Below, piece by piece: positions 1-12,165 of a DNA stretch of 64,000 bases (its first letter is position 1; the number at the start of each line of letters is the position of its first letter). The position numbers and the translations under genes were made by a program. This DNA comes from Phoronis australis (taxonomy: Eukaryota > Phoronida > Phoronidae), in NCBI GenBank assembly GCA_002633005.1, contig NMRA01000185.1, positions 495,854 to 559,853 on the forward strand, read 5' to 3'. The notes below the pieces were generated by a model, which worked only from the letters and a program-made list of their open reading frames with translations, was not told the DNA's origin and searched no databases.

Positions 1-885
1 ACGAAAACCACACGACTTTGTTTTGAAATTTAACAAAAATAATGGTTATCAAAACAGAATTATCTGCTGGTATGAAATATTTCAAAAAATATGCAAAAGG
101 AGAATTGAGCCCAAATTTCAGGTCAAGTGAGCAGGATATCAGGATTTCCAGTCAATGGTGATATCAGTTGGAGTGACGTCAAGAGATTAAGAGAGCAGAG
201 CTGACCACCGTGTGGGGCTAATTTAACATAGCTGACATTTCTCACAAATACAAGTTTCTGTTCCATATCACTTGCTCTAAAGTTAAGGAGGAATTCTGTT
301 AAAGAGACATAATTGCTTTTACACCCAAAAGTGCATTTTGGGGATTATTGTTCAAGATTTCTTGAAGATATATGCTTTGACCATAGCTTTACTGAAACAA
401 CAAAACTGTAGTTTTTGAAATTTCATTATAAGTCATAAATTCTCATTGTTGTCTGCCACCTATCCGTAGAAATCCAGACTGCTGACTTAACAACGAAAGT
501 TTTCTGCCATTTATCAAGTGTGGTTTCACGACACAAATCCTACGCTAACATTTGGGGTTTTGTTTCCACCTATGCCTAAGCGAGCGCAAGCCAAACAGTG
601 ACTAACCCGTCCTAATCGAATCACAGATCAATGCTCCTGGCTTAGCCACAATACTGAAGAAAACGTATTCCCTAATTTCCCTAATAATGCATTGACTTCA
701 AAAATTCAAAGACAGCTACTATTTACATTTCAATTTTAAAAACAGTCATGTTGGTCGTTTGTCTTACTTATTGTTCACTTTTGACTTAAAAACTCTACGC
801 TAAACAGGCATGTTGGTTTACGACTGCAATTATCTCATCCAACGTATTCAGCCAAGCCCATGAATAGCGACAAGCTCACTTCAAC
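1..885. other. no gene seen
   Basis: AT-rich sequence with stops in all frames. I see no repeat structure, RNA gene or splice-bounded open frame that I can support. Confidence 0.5.
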
Positions 886-1076
886 CTGTGATGGCACCAT
901 AATGCCTTTAATGTGCCGAGGACTTCGCTGAATGCTGTGGAGTAAGCAGTACATGCTTTCTCATCCACTTGCGGGCAAATCTTGGGGCAGAAGATTTGCC
1001 TATTGTAGCTCTGCCAGCAAAGCGTTGGACTACATTCGTTGTCAGTGCGCAAGTTCCATTCCACTTTGGGGATGAC
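886..1076 (-). CDS. exon-like patch, function unknown
   Basis: On the minus strand an open frame runs from a plausible 3' splice site (ttttctaag before GTCATC, at 1077) to a possible 5' splice site (CACAG before GTTGAA, at 885). The translation is cysteine-rich: NECSPTLC, then FCPKICPQ, then KACTAY. Third codon positions are often C or G, unlike the AT-rich flanks. The plus strand is also open across the same stretch (about 969-1256), so the strand is not certain. I find no partner exon nearby and recognise no family. It may be an isolated internal exon, a pseudogene fragment or chance. Confidence 0.2.
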
Positions 1077-3092
1077 CTTAGAAAACCACTCTTCGTGGCA
1101 ACAATGTTATTTATGGCAAGTAAAAAAAGGAAATATAATACAACAGGTTTAGAAAAAGGGACATATTTTGTTGAAATTTGTTTAACTTTATTGAAGTTAA
1201 TGCGAAATCCTAGAAGGAAAACAAGCAGAAATACAATAGAAAACCATTACAACTAGTAAGCCTTTGATTTTTGATATAACACTTTGTTTTTTCTTTTAAT
1301 ATCAGTATTTATGAGTAAGTGTTTGCATGTATAATAATTTAGTGCTCAGGAATGCAGGAGAAAGTCATAAATGTGGTGTGGTCTAACCATATGCATTATA
1401 TAAGATTGTATTTCTGCAAACGAATGTAGAACGAATTCCAAGAATAATGTGCTCAAATTGCTAATCGTTCAGTCACAAGGTAATATTGAAGCAACAGGCA
1501 AAGGGGAAAATCATAGGTGATTTAGGGAGGGGTCATGGGGTCCAGGTCCATTTTTGAGGCTAAGATCGACATTTTTCCTTTGATAATAGTGGTTATCCCA
1601 GATTGGCCAGTGAGAAGGCTAGCAGAGTTTACCTGCAAAGTTTATGAATGAGTGAAATCGTGAGAACAGTACCAAGTGTTGGCAAACCCAGTTGTTGACA
1701 TGACGGTATATTTAGATAACTACCGGATATGATACTACTTGAGTATGATAATGACGTGGAGTGGAATTATTTTTAGTTAATGGCAACCATCATGCAGGGG
1801 AGGCCATTACCTGTTTTATTGTCAATGACAAGAAAGTTCTGCTCATTCGTTTCCGCCAGCACTGTGTACACTAAGCCTTCTTAAAACTTTCTGAGCTCAT
1901 GCACGTGACTAGTGCTGAGGTGGGGGAGGTGGTAGATGACCATCAGATTTCAGCATGCTGATGAAATGTTTAACCATAGAATAAACTTCTGTCAGTTATC
2001 CATAACTAACCCCACCTGAATACCAAGTGCAAAGGTACCTACACATGCCATGTTTATTGGGAACTATGAAATAGTTTTATTCACAAATATTCATGACTTA
2101 AGTCATGTTTACAAATTACACCCCACCCTTTGTGATTCCAGTGTGATGAACCTGATCTGGTGGAAATAATTACAGCCACAATACTTTGGAGCATCAAGAT
2201 TTACATGCTCAATGAACTCCAGCATGTCTATATGAAAAGGCTCACTTGCCTGGGTGGAGGAGCAACTCCCCTAGGTTAGTCTTGGTGTACCAAGGTATGT
2301 TCTCTATGGATTCACCTAAAGCCACACACATACCTGATCTTTAAAAACATGTCAACAATCACCTGCACTTCAATGTTTCATAATTCAACAAATATGCATT
2401 CTACTTCCATTAATTTTTGTTGAAAGTTCATACTTTTTTACCTGGACTATGTTGTTGTATGTGGCTTTAAAATCATCACAGACATATGAAATGCTTACTG
2501 TTAACTATGAGGTTACCATAGGCTGAATTCTATGGTAAATACCAAAGAATAAAGACAAGATCCTGTCAAGATACATTTTAAAAAATTTTTGGTCGTCTTA
2601 CAGGCAATCCCTTATATTTCTCTTAAAAATATGGGTTAATTATCAAAACTGGTTCAAGAACTTTGTTTTATCATACACCTGTCGTACAAGAATGTGCCAA
2701 TGAGATGTACCGTGTTAATTACCAAGTTTATGAATTATGCCAATTGCACCCACTCTGGGATAGATCATATAGTACAGCAGCTGATTTCTCATTCCAGCAA
2801 GAAGCAATATAGAATGATATATGAAGGGACAGCCTCAAGCCTCTATTCTATTCTAAGATGCACCTACGAACAGTCACTTAACTCAACTATGAAGTCGCAT
2901 TCCATCACCTTGCGGCGTATATAACATACAGGGTGATTCGCCGAAACAAGCCCGCAATTTTACTAATATTTTTTGCTTCAGCTAGGGACCGCAAAACTTG
3001 CATGAACCTGCACAATTCTATTGTGAACAAATGCAACACCATCCGCAACGTAAAGATTGTTCAACACCTTTCATCAGTGTTTTTTCATCAGT
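1077..3092. other. no gene seen
   Basis: AT-rich, apparently unique sequence. A plus-strand open frame at 2694-2924 (76 codons) has unremarkable composition and no splice or homology support, so I do not call it a gene. Confidence 0.45.
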
Positions 3093-3532
3093 GTGTCAAT
3101 TTCTCTTTCCATGGAAAGAGATCAAGAAGAAGGCCCCAAGCCAGATGGAGAGATGATATCGTGAAGAGGCACAACGCAGAGGTGGATCTACAGAGGGGGT
3201 TCAGGGGGTTTAAACCCCCCCTCAGGACAGGATCAAAAATAAAAACTGGAAAAAAAATCGCCAGCAAAACGAAATTAGCTACTAAAAATCCCAAAAAATC
3301 TTACACGGGAGGAGGGAAACCCTCTCGCGACCTTCCTTCTCCTCGGCGCTACGCGCCTCGGATTCTCTCGAATCCTAAACCCCCGCTTACTGAAATCGTA
3401 GATCTGCCACTGCAACGTGGATAAGAGCGGCAAGAGACAAGAAAAATTGGAAGGTATTGTCGGAGGGCTACATCCTGCAGTGGATGAACAATGCCTAGAG
3501 TCAGAGTCAGTCAGAGTCAGAGTGTCAATTTC
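3093..3532 (+). mobile_element. 5'-truncated LINE (non-LTR retrotransposon) insertion with target-site duplications
   Basis: The stretch contains the extreme C-terminus of a LINE reverse transcriptase. At 3108-3176 it reads GKRSRRRPQARWRDDIVKR, matching the tail motif (GRP..RW.DDI) found after the RT domain in many animal LINEs. The frame resumes after a nested insertion at about 3413 with TWIRAARDKKNWK and ends EGYILQWMNNA, then a stop at 3496-3498. A short AGTCAG-type microsatellite tail follows (3498-3521), as in many LINE 3' ends. The 11-bp sequence GTGTCAATTTC occurs on both sides (3093-3103 and 3522-3532), a target-site duplication. Only about 180 bp of LINE is present, so it is a dead 5'-truncated copy. 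Confidence 0.75.
3177..3412. mobile_element. small TIR element nested inside the LINE tail
   Basis: The LINE frame is interrupted by about 236 bp whose ends are inverted: CAGAGGTGGATCTAC at the left, and the reverse complement of the right end is CAGTGGCAGATCTAC (12 of 15 match). CAG...CTG ends resemble hAT elements. The body holds a perfect palindrome-like block (GGGGGTTTAAACCCCC, 3206-3221) and a CGGCGCTACGCGCC block near 3345. The flanks share only GCA or CAACG, not a clear 8-bp duplication, so the superfamily is uncertain. If the host frame is restored with a 3-bp duplication the LINE reads in frame with the usual seven-residue spacing between DDI and W. Confidence 0.6.
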
Positions 3533-6500
3533 ACGCTTGAAAGATGTCTATAAAGAAGCTCCTGTTTCTTGACTGAAAGTACTGATAGGTGCACGCCTAT
3601 TACGAAATGTTAAGCTGCCTTTAGATGATCGGCACTGTGCACCTTCTATACAGAACACCATGAAGAACATGAAGACCAAAGGACATATCTTTTATGACTA
3701 TTTGCAGACCATATGCAACAAGTATCTGGAAAATCAGCATTACTTCAATACATAAAATTGACAGTAGCAATAAGTTTGGGGCGTGTTTTAGGAGAATCAC
3801 CATGTAGTTGTATTTTCATACTATGGATTATGACGAAAACATCTTTTCAACATTCTTCCATTTATAATAGCAATAGCAAGAACATTCCTTCATGTATGTC
3901 TTCCTTATTAATTGGAAAATTAAACAAAAAAACACAAAAAAGTAAGTTTAAAACTAAGCAACGGTTTGCTAACATGACCAAGTTCATTGGATGTCATATC
4001 TACATATTTAAGATGAAATCTCAAATATGCAGTTGCAGTTTTCTTTATAAACTGTCACTATGTTTTTGTTTCATGCAACTTCATTTTTTCATGAAAATGA
4101 CAGCCCCTTGTACTAAAGTGTAGCATTCTAAAAATAATTCCTTAATATCCTACGGAGAAAAGAGAATAAATCAAAATATCTGAATGTTTCATATGAATTC
4201 AGCCAGCCATATCTGAGTACCTGATGCTCCAAAGTCAAACCAAATTTGGACATTTTCTAGGGTCCTCTATAACTTTAATACATCCTCCGAAGAACAACAA
4301 TGGGTTGAAGAATAGACAAAGTATTGTAAGATTGAGAGAGTGTCTGCTAAAATTGTAAACAGACAACACTGTCCTGTAATCAACCAATTATGTGTACAAG
4401 ATTGGGCTGCTCAAACCTACTCTTTTATTTTAAGTTATTAGGAGTTGGTTACAGCATGCACTGAACATGTTATGAAATGAACAATTGCATCATAACTGAG
4501 CCTGTAACAAATCTTAGCAACTACCAGGAAAAGCTGACAAGCAAGGCAAAAGTATGAAAATGAATTTATTTTGAATATTAAAAAAATTAATTGGGTATTA
4601 AAATAAAAACTATCATGGTATTCAATTTTTTGAGACAGTAAAACGCTACATCCGATTTTCGTTTTAAGCCAGCCACACAGGGCAAAATCCAGCTTTAAGT
4701 TTATTCTACATTAACAAATTCTGAGAAAATTTTCGTTCAGTTGTGAATGTTCACATTGACTTTCAATGTCTTACTCGCCAGCAACAGATCCATTAACATA
4801 GGTAACAATTAGAGGCCCCTGGATATTTGAGTCACACCCCTTGACAGCATTGGGTCCCCTGCTGTAATAGCTGGGAGTTCTCAGTAACACAGCTGGGGTC
4901 CACCCCAGGCAGTACAGGTTACACGTTCCATCACCTGCACACAAAGCAGGTCATGCGTGTATTGGAGAAATAATACAGGTATAATCACAAAGCCAGAGGA
5001 AGGGAGGACGTTGAACCTGGCACCCAGATGTTGACAACCCGATGAGGGATTAAACTCAATAGTTGACAAGTAAAAGTGGGTAAGAAAAAATAAACATCTA
5101 TTAATAGTAATTAACTAGGCACTAAAAATGAAGGTAAAAAACAAAATTAGTCTTGTTTCAAAAAACTGTTAAGACATCGGAAATGTCCAGTTGCAGTATG
5201 TCTTTGAGTCCTTTTAGACACCTTTTCAGATTTTTCACTCTTAGACACGATCATAAGTTGATGTAGTGAAATGATGTTTACTACATGAATCTACATTTCG
5301 TGTTTATTACCTGTCAAATCAAAAACAAATAAAAGTCTGCTTAAACCATCATCGTGACACTTCATAAAGACGTCACACCTGAAACTAAAAATAGCAATCT
5401 GCATTACCTCAGAACTGCTGCATTGAACAAACACGATCACATTTTACGGAAACAGAATTGGCAAGCTGTTAAACTATGAAACCACGCTTCGATTTATCAG
5501 TTTGCCAGCTGTGCTAATGAACAAGTGATGTCATAAAGAGCATCGAATGAAACATGTCAAAATAGAAATATTTAAATGTTTCCATATTTCTTTTATTATT
5601 GGTGTAACTCACATGTCACAAACAAAGGTAGTCCCAAAGCAGCAATAGCTCGCCTTCCATACGGAAAAACAAATTTTTCAATTAGATCATTTAAAGTAAT
5701 GAATTTGGTCTCAAATTAGTCAACAGACAAATTGCCTAACAAAAAGTGTGTGGTCCTGGCTGAGAAGGTAATTGTTTCATAACCCCCTATAGATTCTAAA
5801 TAGTGGAGCCCGCTCCTGAATGGTATGATCTTGAGGAATAAAGAACTGTCAGTTCTTACCAAACCCAAAAATCATTTTTCATCTTCAAAAAGAACACATT
5901 GAAACCAAAATAGTAAACATCAAAATTTACACCTTGGAAGGAATGCACGATTATACCCAATTAAATACCACAATCATTCTATGGGCTAATTTTTCAAATT
6001 CTAACACAACTGACAAATGCAAAATATTTCCTGCTATGAACAAACAGACTTTCAATGTGGGCCAATCAAATATTTGATTGATTAAATACAGTACATCTAC
6101 TTGGCAAATCATTTTACCATTGTTGAGATCATTCATTTATTTCCGCATGCACTAAATAAAGCCAAATGTTTACGTACTCCCATTGAGGTGCAAGTTCCCG
6201 AGATATAATACCCAGGCAAAATCGATGTCATCTACCAAGCATTTCTTTGTGTGCAATTCCCTACCAATGCCAGAAGCATCCTGTTATGAGGAAATTCAAT
6301 GAGTGCAAAAGCAGAAATCCTGTAACAAAATTGTCATCCCAACTCCTCTCAAAATACTACTCAACTCGCGTCACTACCCACCCCTGAAATTCTCAAATTT
6401 TCGCTTTTAAGAGCCAAATTGTTTGGCTTACCTGCACACCTCTGAAATATCCTCAAAAGTGAGTGTGTCCATGTGAACGCCAATCTCATGGGAGTTAAAG

Positions 6501-8472
6501 CTTCCAAAAAGTATGCAACCTATCTATCCTTGAGTGATACAGGGGTAAACGTAAAACTAAAAAATTGCCACTAGGGGGAACAGTGGAAGACAGAGGCACC
6601 TGACAGCCATTCAGTAATGCTAGGACCTTGCCTAAAAAAGCAAAACTTCATGAGATTACATGAAAAACTAACGTGCATTTTAGATGAGAACACATGATTT
6701 TGGCTAGATTTTAGCAACGTCCTCGCGTAGGTTATTTTTGTTGAAAAATTTGTGTCCTCATCTGGAAGTTCAATTTTAGCTAAAACGGTTGCATACAAGT
6801 TATTGTGAAGACGTCCCTGGATTCCTTCTGACACTAACATGATTGAAGTTCACATTTAAGTTAAAAAACCAGGCTAATAAATTATTTTGCCAATAGAATG
6901 TACGACTGCTTTAAGTAGCGTCCCTGGAGATTGGAATCTCCAGACTAACTGTTGTTGAGGGCCTAATTTGCTGTGTTCAATCAAATTTTCCATGTACATT
7001 CAAAGGTGGATGAACCTATGAGGGACATGCTTAAGTACTTGAGCACCTCTCCATTAGCCAGCACAGACGGGTGAGTGAAGCATTAAAGCCATAGGTGAAC
7101 AGTTGTGGCTGCTAGAGCGGAGTATGTACCCCCCTGCCCCATCATGAACACCCCCCCCATCATGCACAACTATGAGAGGATGAAAAATGTTGTGCTAATG
7201 ATTTCAATAAAATTTTCTATGAACGAAAGTTGTAACATCTGCCCGATGATAGTTTAAATTTACTCCTCTATGAAGAATAATCAATAGCCAGTCCTAAAAA
7301 TGGATGGATTGTTTACTATTCTGACAGCTGTCATTTCATAATGAATTCGTTGAGAACGTCAAAAACTGCATTTACACATGTGCTTAATATAAAAAAAGAA
7401 AATCTTTTGGGTGTTGGTCTGTCCAACATCTTGTTGATCAACACAGACCTCCAATAATAAGGCATTCCTTCCTATACATAAACAAAAAGTCACATAATGA
7501 ACTATGAACAATTTATGAGCCAATACTTATGGCTGGGCAAACAACTATTTAGTGCAGTGAAAGCTCTCAAGCTTCTGCTTGATCTCAGATTTGGTGGATA
7601 ACAAAGACGAAGCTCATGGACAACAAAAACAGTTTAAAATTCTTTATAATCGTATAAAAATTTCAAATTTGGCTAACTTCAGAATGTCCCGTTTCAGAAA
7701 TGGCTGACCTGATTTGTCTAAAACTTTAAATAGCAAACGCTGCATATCAAACTATGTACTTCAGTGTGCCGTCTAATTTCAAATACCCACTAAGACCATA
7801 AGGAAATAACATAATTGTCGGTAACATTTTAGATAGAAAATTCACCCAGAAAGCGCGGGATTGAATAGAATATATTTTCTAATAGAGAATTAATCTTTTA
7901 TCTATTGATGCATTGCAGTCAGGACTTAAAGAGATCAGATGAATGATTCTAAGGATAACCCATGGGACGTGTCACTATCTTTGAACTAATGGTATTGTAC
8001 TTAAAATCTGTTGAAGCAACCTCAATATGAAAATAGCGGTGTGTAATTAAACAAAAGCAAGAAGTGCGTATTAATTTACACACACTCTGACGCACCAAGC
8101 ATATCACATTAACGCGTCCTCTATCTTCAACTCTTTTTCTTCAGCCCTTAGGATTCGACTGTGCACGAACAGGTGCTTTGCCAGCGTCAATACCAAGCAA
8201 CCAGCCCTTATGCTCCCAGGTCATCTGCCTACACACTGCAGATGACGCTGGCGGTCACGCTGTGCCCATGTGATGGAACATCAGCACTTCTAACAATTAA
8301 TGCTAATTATTATTTGGATGAACTCACCTTTCCAGTACAAAAATGGTTACAGGGACTGGAATTGCGACTACAGTAACCCGGGTGAGAATTTTACACGTAT
8401 TACATGCTCAAAGCGTGTCAAACAAACAAAAATGTGTAATACGTGTAAAAAGCTTTTAATCTGTAAAGCAAA
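3533..8472. other. long stretch without a supported gene
   Basis: Mostly AT-rich unique sequence. It contains a perfect hairpin at 6924-6943 (CTGGAGATT, 2-base loop, AATCTCCAG). A short stretch near 7650-7740 with the box TCAGAAATGGCTGACC resembles the AT-rich TIR family described at 21-22 kb and 47-53 kb. The open frames at 3713-4123 and 6571-6840 look like chance frames. Confidence 0.45.
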
Positions 8473-8640
8473 ACTGCCACGCTAGCATGTAAAACGTGTA
8501 AAACATGTAAAAATATGACACATTGTGTGTCAAACATGTAAAAAATTGTAACGCTCACGTGTAAAACATGTCAAAATATGACATGTAAACGTTTCAAACA
8601 CATAAAAACTGCCTCGCTCACGTGTAAAATGTGGCAGTAG
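8473..8640. repeat. degenerate tandem repeat, about 63-72 bp period
   Basis: Boxes of the form (C/T)TG.C/A..CGCT(A/C)..(C)ATGTAAAAC recur at about 8475, 8547 and 8610. Between them, shorter motifs such as ACATGTAAAAATATGACA and related CATGTCAAA/CATGTAAAA words repeat many times. Unit lengths differ (72 and 63), so the array has decayed. Confidence 0.55.
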
Positions 8641-8982
8641 TTTGACTAATAACAACAATGGAGCACACTAACAAAATGTTTCAATCTAGTAGCAATGTTA
8701 ACAGAAATCACCACTGTAATTATTCAGGTATATTTAGCACACAATATGGCCAACAAGTGAAATTCTATTTTGTCAAAATCCTTCACAAAGAGAAAAAGTT
8801 AGGAAATTTTGGTCCAATACAAACGAGGTTTTATTGTGTAGATGACCTTGAACAACATTTGGAAAAGTTTCCAACAAATGCTTAATAGAAAACAGCCTTT
8901 GAAGAATGGAAAATTGCAATTTTGGTTATTATTACTTTTGTGCGAAATAAGAAAGAACAGGAGAATTAGTGTCATTAAAAAC

Positions 8983-9028
8983 ATCAATAACTGATTGCAA
9001 AAATGATCAATAACTGATTGCAAAAATG
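8983..9028. repeat. 23-bp direct duplication
   Basis: The 23-bp unit beginning ATCAATAACTGATTGC occurs twice back to back (8983-9005 and 9006-9028) without a mismatch, so the duplication is young. Confidence 0.85.
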
Positions 9029-10689
9029 ATCAGTCGACTGCTGAAGCTTCAACTTCCTTCAGATACCCAGTGAAGTCCCACAGCGATACATCTGTAGTGG
9101 ACAAGCTGTATGTTATCTCCCCTTATGCATATTGTCATGAGTTCCTGCATTTGTTGCCTTTTCCGAACATTTTAATATGCTACCACCTTTTCACACAGAA
9201 ACAAATATTTCATATTTGAAACGATTGCATTACTTTTTAGAAAAAGTATTTATTGTGAAAATTGTTCTTATATACGAAGGTAGTTCAACAGTAATAAAAA
9301 TATTTCCACAGTCCATTTTACAAAGTGGGTGTACACTTGAATTTTGATTCATGTGTCTGACACTACCATCACTGTGATTTTTCACCTGGAGTAAATCAAG
9401 TCAAGGTGAACCTAATGTTATGTGGGAGGCGTTTCATAATCCTTCATCCAGATGGTGATGAGCAAACAAGACCATTTATCAATTACAACTACGGCAGAAC
9501 TAGCTAGTAAGCTGAGGCAACTTAACACATTTGAGTGCATTGACTAAGCTGACTGAAATGAGCTTAGCTATAAATGAGATGAAGCTAATGAAGTGTATTT
9601 GCATATAAATACTAAAAATCTGAAAGCCAGCTAAAAACAGGTAAACAACAACAGTGCAAGCTGTGACAACACGTCACTTGCATTTCAGTGCTTTGTCCTG
9701 ACCCAGACAGCTGTGTCTCAATAACAAGATATCTGGGTGGCTGCAAGCCAGCATGTGAACAAAACTAAACCAGAACAAGTCTAGACTACGAGATAGAATG
9801 AGTTTCTGAGTCTGAAGTGGTCCGTAAATGAATTATTTTCTAAATCCTCACATCTGCCTAGTCATTACATGTAAACTTTCCAACAAGAATTTTTTTGGGT
9901 GCAAACGAAATGCCTCTTCTGATTTTGAACTGGGCAACATCTGGGTATCAAATGTTCATAAGGAACTGTGTTTAAAGTAACATTTGAACTCAACTTTCAT
10001 CCAATCAGAAACAGAAACCCAAATGCTTCATTTTTTCCGTGTTGTTCATTCAATTTTGAGTATTTCATTGATTGCGTTTCAGTAAATTAAGCACCCGGAG
10101 ATACGAGTTAGTGATCAATCTAACTGGTGCTGCAAAAATGATTGTTGAGCATTGTTGTTTTTAAGAACACAATACCTCGTTTTAGCGTCAATTTTAACAG
10201 TGCAAACATAAAAGTGTATGTACACCATTTCTTGTTTGAACACAACACCTCGTATTCAAGCACAATGGGGATTTTATGCAAGTGATAAATTCAGAAACAT
10301 TTTGCTGCTTGAGAGCGTAATATTGTACACGTTTTGACAGATGCAAACATTAATTCAAATTTTAAAATGCACCATGTAATATTTACTTGGTGGAATTCTT
10401 CAAATTCCAACAAGTACATAACATAGACATGTCGTGAGGACTTGACAGGGACCTCAAGGGTCTCACACTCCACCGATTTATCCACACTATTTTGAAAACG
10501 CTTTGCCCAGTCACAAATTGTGTGTCATAAAAGAGATAAGCATACCTGCAGCTGACGCAGCAAGTAGAACTACTCTCGTTTATCACATTGGTGTAGACTC
10601 ACAGTTGAACTGTGGTTTTCTGTTGACCCCAGACTGCCCGGAGTTGCATCATATACCAACTGATGGACGGTCTCTCATGACGATTTAGC
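9029..10689. other. no gene seen
   Basis: AT-rich unique-looking sequence; nothing supportable apart from short chance frames near 10.29-10.69 kb. Confidence 0.45.
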
Positions 10690-12165
10690 GTTATGTGTTG
10701 CTCTGACGTCAAGTTTTTTTGTTTGCACTCTACAGGTTGTACTTTTCGTCCGATTCGCACGAAATACGCACACAATGTGTAGATCGGGAAGTACTGGGCG
10801 CTTATTGTTTTTGGTCATGATCAGATTCAAAATGGCAGACGTGGTGGCCATTTTGTTTCCAGTTTCTGATTCAAATGCTCATGGAGGCCGCATTTTTCAA
10901 TGTACAGGGCTGAAACTTGGTACGATTATTATAGCCCACAAGTACAACAACTGCGCCAATAATCGTTAACTTCTGGCAAAAGATGGCGGAAATATCAGCA
11001 ATGGCGCATACGCTGCTCGATATCTGGCCGAAAACATTTTCTCCTTTGGGCGCATTGGAGAACCAATCATTTTCAAACTGGTTATGTGTTTGTTGCTTTT
11101 AATTGGCTATTATAAAATTTTGTTTAACTGGAAGTCATTTTCAAGATGGCGGTTATGGCGCATTTCATCCATTTTCAATCGTTCTGCTGTCGCATTTTAA
11201 ACGGGAAGAGGAAATGACGTGAATGTGTTTGCATGTGGATTCCTTGAAGTATGCTCTTTCAAAAGTCTTGCAATAGCGTTTATCTCAGACTTATCGTTTT
11301 CGAGTTATTTGATTCTGAATTTCGAAAAATTTATGGAATGTTGCAAAACTGCCAGGTTAGATAGAGTTTTCAATGGGCTTTCAGAACATATTTTCAATTT
11401 TTCGCTAGGACGTATACTTTTTGAATTATTCGAGATTTTCAGATAGCGCTGTTCCTTTGTTGACCGGTCTTGCTGCACTGGTGTTGGTTTAGCTTCTATC
11501 GAACAAGACCATGAAGACATTGTTCATAGAGGCCGCATTTTTTGACGTACAGGGCTGATAATTGGTACGATTATTATAGCACACAAGCACTACAACTACC
11601 CTGTAAATCGTTAACTTCCGATCAAAGATGGCGAAAATATCGGCAATGGCACATGCACACATCGATATCTGGCCGAAAATGTTTTCTCCTGTAGAGGGCG
11701 CATTGGCAAACCAATCAGTTTCAAACTCATCACATGCTCGTTTCTTTTGATTGGCTATTACAAAGTTTTGTTTAATCGGAAGTCACTTTCAAGATGGCGG
11801 CTCTGGCGCATTTTCACCCATTTTCAATAGTTCTGTAGTTGCACTTTGAACGGGAAGAGCAAATGACGTGAATTTTTGCATGTGGATTCCTTGCAGTATG
11901 CTCTTTCAAAATTTTTGCAATAACGTTTTTCTCAGAGTTACCGTTTTCGAGTCATTTGACTTTGAACTAAAAAGAAAAACGTAAAATTTCAATTTTTTAA
12001 AAAGTTTACGGAATTTTGCAAAACTGACAGGTTAGATAAAGTTTTGAACGGGCTTTCAGAAGATATTTTTAATTTGAACCTAGGACTTTGTCTACTTTTT
12101 GAATGATTCTAAGATTTTCTGAAAACGCTGTTCCTTTGTTGACCGATTTTGCTGTTCCCCAAGTG
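10690..12165. mobile_element. tandemly duplicated interspersed element (two units, 645-bp period)
   Basis: Unit 1 (about 10690-11515) and unit 2 (about 11522-12165) share long colinear stretches: GAGGCCGCATTTTT at 10884 and 11529, the block ATATCTGGCCGAAAA, the block GGCGCATTGG, the block ACGGGAAGAG and the end block GCTGTTCCTTTGTTGACCG. Unit 2 lacks the first 190 bp of unit 1. A third copy lies at about 28984-29950. No open frame encodes a recognisable transposase, so it is a non-autonomous element or satellite-like repeat. Its ends carry the motif CCAAGTGTCGCTC (12155-12167 here). Confidence 0.7.
11143..11801 (+). promoter_or_regulatory. YY1-like motifs (AAGATGGCGG) within the repeated element
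   Basis: AAGATGGCGG occurs at 11143-11152 and 11791-11800 (the latter followed by C, giving the full AAGATGGCGGC); other copies lie at 10980-10989, 29254-29263 and about 29421-29430. The string matches the published YY1 binding consensus. Whether any protein binds here is unknown. Confidence 0.4.

Noticed and set aside
2933-3424. 163-codon frame taken as one protein
   Set aside because: Only 3108-3176 is LINE-like. The rest reads through unrelated upstream DNA and the nested TIR element.
4880-5060. Possible tRNA-derived SINE head (GGTTCAA-like box on the minus strand)
   Set aside because: No convincing A box, no cloverleaf and no tail or repeats to mark an insertion.
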